Shown here in pieces: positions 47,280-49,622 of a DNA stretch of 49,622 nt. The DNA is taken from contig LNEO01000344.1 in the NCBI GenBank assembly GCA_001465015.1, positions 1-49,622 of the forward strand, given 5' to 3'. The notes under the pieces are model-generated. The model saw only the letters and a program-made list of their open reading frames with translations. It did not search any database and was not told where the DNA came from. A program made the translations under genes and the position numbers. Position 1 is the first letter of the stretch. Each line of letters opens with the position of its first letter. Origin of the DNA: Deltaproteobacteria bacterium Ga0077539. GTDB lineage: Bacteria; Myxococcota_A; Polyangia; Polyangiales; Ga0077539.

Positions 47280-48343
47280 CCTCGGCCCCTTCGAGCGTGG
47301 ATCGTCGCGAGCTGCGCGCGTTTGTCGAAGACGCGCTCGAGCGCTACGGAGCGCTCGTCGAGCGCGGGCTTCGCCGCAGCGAGGCGGTGCTTCCGAGCGC
47401 GCTCGCCTCGGCGCTGCAGCGAGACGAGAGCGTCGTGATCACCGAGGAGAGCGAGGAGCTCGGGACCGCAGAGCTCTTGTGTACGTTGGGCGCCCCTTCG
47501 GTCGAGTGGCTGCTCAACGACCTGCGGCGCGAGCCGGTGCTCGTCGCCGACCAGCCCGACGTGGCTGCGCCTCGCGCGAACCAGGCGCGCGCGCTGGCCG
47601 AGCGCGTGACCTTTCGCAACGCGGTCGCCGTCGTCGGCGAGTCGCGCGCGAGCACTGCTACGTACTTGCACGCGATCGCCGCGTGGGTCGCGGAGGCGGA
47701 CGATCGATTCGAGGGCGTCGTGTCCGTCGCGCGCAACCTGCAAGACGGCGCGCATTGCGCCGAACGCTACGTCGAGCGACTGCCGCCGGGACCGGCGCTC
47801 TCCGAAGTTCCGGCGATCGACCCGAGGATCGCGAGCGAAGTTCACGCACACTTGTCACGATCGCTTCACGGAGCGATCGCGCCGATCGAAGCCGGAATCG
47901 CCCGTCGCAAAGAGCAAGAAGCGGCGCGAACGATCGAGTACTTCGCGGCGCTGTGGGCAGACCTCGACAACACGCGGCGCAAAGCGGACAGCAAGGCGCT
48001 CGCGGCCAAGCGCGCGGCGATCGTCGCGGAGCGAGACGCGAAGCTCCGGGAGATTCCGGGACGATATGCGCTACGCGTGAAGAGCCGCTGGGTGTACGCG
48101 CGAGTCTGCGTCGTGCCCGCGATGCTCACGGAGCTCGTCGTGAAGCGCCGAAAGTCCGAGCGCCGCGTGCTCTCGCGGCTCGCCGCCGAGGCCGCGAGCC
48201 TGGACGTGTGGGCGTGCGAGTCCTGCGGCGGCCCCGCGCCCCGTGCTGCAGTGTGCGACGAGCGATTGCACATCGTGTGCGAGCCGTGCGCGCCCACCGC
48301 GCAAGGACGATGGGACTGCCCAGCGTGCGGGCGCGGCGCGTGA
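47276..48343 (+). CDS. Coiled-coil protein with C-terminal zinc ribbon, SNF2 partner
   Basis: 355 residues from GTG 47276, overlapping the SNF2 stop. N-terminal about 100 residues form an alpha/beta part with no known name (FVEDALERYGALVERG). The middle has the helical GAIAPIEAGIARRKEQEAAR segment and basic coiled coil (DSKALAAKRAAIVAERDAK). The last 50 residues have CESCGG and CEPCA, then CPACG: four Cys-x-x-Cys-type pairs in a zinc ribbon. It likely binds DNA, RNA or the SNF2 protein. Conserved coupling to a SNF2 ATPase implies a complex. The family is not recognised. Confidence 0.78.
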   Translation: MTSAPSSVDRRELRAFVEDALERYGALVERGLRRSEAVLPSALASALQRDESVVITEESEELGTAELLCTLGAPSVEWLLNDLRREPVLVADQPDVAAPRANQARALAERVTFRNAVAVVGESRASTATYLHAIAAWVAEADDRFEGVVSVARNLQDGAHCAERYVERLPPGPALSEVPAIDPRIASEVHAHLSRSLHGAIAPIEAGIARRKEQEAARTIEYFAALWADLDNTRRKADSKALAAKRAAIVAERDAKLREIPGRYALRVKSRWVYARVCVVPAMLTELVVKRRKSERRVLSRLAAEAASLDVWACESCGGPAPRAAVCDERLHIVCEPCAPTAQGRWDCPACGRGA

Positions 48344-48653
48344 GCGGCGATGCCGCTGTGGACTCGCGCCAGCGCAGGGCAGCGTCACCTGGTTTCCAGG
48401 GAGGCTGTACAGGGAGGGGAAGCCGTTGCAGAGCTCCGGCGTGATGAGCGATCAAGAAGAACTCGACGCAGCGGTTCGTGGACGATGGGTGGTGTTCTTG
48501 CGGATCGACGACGCGAGACCGGGGCGAACGACTGTCTGGCGTTGAAGGGCAACCGCGCGACGGTGCACGGTAAGCCATCGGTGAGGTGGGGCAGACAGCA
48601 CTTTGCGATTGTCGGGTGGGCGCGTCGGTCGCCTTGGCCATCGCTCTGCCGCG
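48344..48653. other. 310-base convergent intergenic region, possible coding remnants
   Basis: Between convergent genes. Two short plus-frame pieces look protein-like but sit in different frames: one ends GRWVVFLRIDDARPGRT, the other has GNRATVHGKPSVRWG. They may be the remains of a decayed gene or mobile element. No promoter or terminator is evident. Confidence 0.3.
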
Positions 48654-49001
48654 CTACGGCGAGGGCTTCGTGATCATCGACGGAATGCGCGCGCAGAAGC
48701 GCTTCACCGCGGCCTTGATCTCGTCTTCGAGCGGGGCGAACAGCCGAAACACATCGTTGTCGATTGCACGCAACACCTTCGGGTCCCGCGCAGTCACGAT
48801 GATTTCTTGCTTTCCATCGGCCAGGCGCCGATCGCGAAAGACCGCTCCATGCGCGGACGCCGTGACCGTCAACGCGGCCGCCACCCACCACACCGGCACT
48901 TCGTAGTCTTGCTCGTACCAACGCTCGCTCGAGCCATCAGCGGAAGAGACAACGCTCTCGCGGATCTCGCCCACCTCGATGACTCGGTCGTTTCTTCTCA
49001 C
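48654..49001 (-). CDS. Small hypothetical protein
   Basis: 115 residues, no TM helix or signal peptide. It opens RRNDRVIEVGEIRESV, has a central aromatic patch (WYEQDYEVPVWWVAAALTV), and a helical C-terminus (LFAPLEDEIKAAVKRFC). No family is recognised. Its low rank among sure genes comes from its small size and lack of neighbours on the same strand. Confidence 0.45.
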   Translation of the reverse strand: MRRNDRVIEVGEIRESVVSSADGSSERWYEQDYEVPVWWVAAALTVTASAHGAVFRDRRLADGKQEIIVTARDPKVLRAIDNDVFRLFAPLEDEIKAAVKRFCARIPSMITKPSP

Positions 49002-49247
49002 GCCGACATTTCAGCGCGATTCGCACGACCGCCGCCACTTTCACGCAGCCTTCAGCTTCGCCTGCTGCGCGGCAAAATTCTCTGGCCACAGCACCGCGTG
49101 ATCGCGCTCGCCTGCTAGGATGCGCTCGATCGCGAAGCGCACGTACGCGCGTGGGTCGGGACCGTCCGACGAACGGTCTGAGGCGGGGTTGAGTTTGTCG
49201 GAGAACTGACGCGCCGCGGAGGGAGCTCCGGGAGAAAATAGGGCCTA

Positions 49248-49289
49248 CCGCGACGCCACAAGCCTGGCAGCCCTGCGTCGCGGAGGAGG
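49248..49289 (+). promoter_or_regulatory. Hairpin overlapping the RBS of the transposase gene
   Basis: CCGCGACG (49248-49255) pairs with CGTCGCGG (49276-49283). The right arm enters a GGAGGAGG RBS (49282-49289) that is four bases before the ATG. The hairpin could hide the RBS, a way mobile elements limit transposase synthesis. Confidence 0.45.
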
Positions 49290-49293
49290 CTTG

Positions 49294-49622
49294 ATGACAA
49301 CTTCTCGCACGATCCCACCCGCTGTCTACTGCGCCGAGCGACGATTCGACGCACTCATCGCCCTCGAGATGGGCGAGCTCACCGTCGCCCAGGTGGCCGA
49401 GGCCAGCGGATGCGCTCCCAGCACGCTCTACCTGCGAAAACAAACGGTTCTCCAGGCACTCACCCCCAAGCGGCGGGGACCCAAGCCCGGTCGGCGCGAC
49501 TTGCTTCGGCGCGCGCAGGACGCCGAGCAACGCGCCGCTCAGCTCCAACAGCAGCTCGACGAAGCTCGCAGCCGCGCCGAACGCGCGGGCACCCTTTCGA
49601 AACGGACGCGACTCGCGCTCCT
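49294..49622 (+). CDS. Transposase N-terminus (partial, runs off right edge)
   Basis: About 109 residues seen, frame open at the edge. The start is ATG 49294, four bases after GGAGGAGG. Residues about 22-48 form an HTH (ALEMGELTVAQVAEASG, CAPSTLYLRKQ), then a basic RRGPKPGRRD and a helical, Gln/Arg-rich coiled coil (AQLQQQLDEARSRAERA). This is the typical opening of IS transposases with a DNA-binding head, but the catalytic DDE part lies outside the window, so the family cannot be fixed. The short IR at 49160-49178 (GACCGT/ACGGTC) may be near the element's left end. Confidence 0.65.
   Translation, partial: MTTSRTIPPAVYCAERRFDALIALEMGELTVAQVAEASGCAPSTLYLRKQTVLQALTPKRRGPKPGRRDLLRRAQDAEQRAAQLQQQLDEARSRAERAGTLSKRTRLAL

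Overview
This window looks like a chromosomal segment from a high-GC member of the Myxococcota, probably a Polyangia/Sandaracinus-type bacterium. Signs of this are the dense GC-rich coding, two large Ser/Thr protein kinases (one fused to a sigma-54 activator, one to an FHA domain), a member of the myxobacterial paralogous family TIGR02265, and many small lipoproteins with Asp/Ala/Gly-rich or Cys-rich 'DxNCDGxD' sequence. The lineage is inferred from protein style; no rRNA or tRNA gene is present.

Layout. 1-3.9 kb: a cut-off lipoprotein, a secreted hypothetical protein, a VLCAD-like acyl-CoA dehydrogenase and a small lipase convergent with it. 3.97-4.26 kb: a large nested palindrome. 4.3-12.3 kb, all minus strand: a DUF4175-like protein, MoxR ATPase, DUF58 protein and BatA-like VWA protein, followed after only 39 bases by an ABC/SMC-like ATPase and a TOPRIM-like acidic protein. 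This pair resembles the ATPase-nuclease modules of phage defence. 12.6-18.7 kb: TatA, a universal stress protein, an aminotransferase, a glycerate-kinase-like protein translationally coupled to a frameshifted MFS transporter, and an ABC-2 exporter. 18.7-24 kb: lipoproteins, TIGR02265, and an ATPase-TPR-winged-helix regulator with a defective P-loop.

24-29 kb: a SahR-like ArsR-methyltransferase regulator and full-length MetH, six bases apart, with a palindrome over the regulator's start codon; this is a methionine-cycle unit. 29.5-32.2 kb: the most unusual locus. It has a 713-residue fusion of a DUF692 (multinuclear iron oxidase family) domain to a zinc alcohol dehydrogenase, preceded by a Pro-rich lipoprotein whose C-terminus carries a His/Asn/Met/Cys motif, behind an 18-bp perfect palindrome. 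32.3-37.3 kb: a 1658-residue kinase-ATPase-TPR-GAF-sigma54-Fis protein. 37.4-43.6 kb: acetyltransferase, amidase, LEA14-like lipoprotein, fatty-acid desaturase, an FHA kinase lacking the usual beta-3 lysine, a small membrane protein and an Rrf2 regulator. 43.6-48.4 kb: a LysM-M15 peptidase and a SNF2/RapA-like helicase overlapping a zinc-ribbon partner gene. The right edge cuts a transposase.

The strongest candidates for undescribed systems are the DUF692-dehydrogenase/lipoprotein locus, the ATPase-TOPRIM pair behind the MoxR operon, and the SNF2-zinc-ribbon pair. All functional claims for these rest on motif reading and context, not on database searches.
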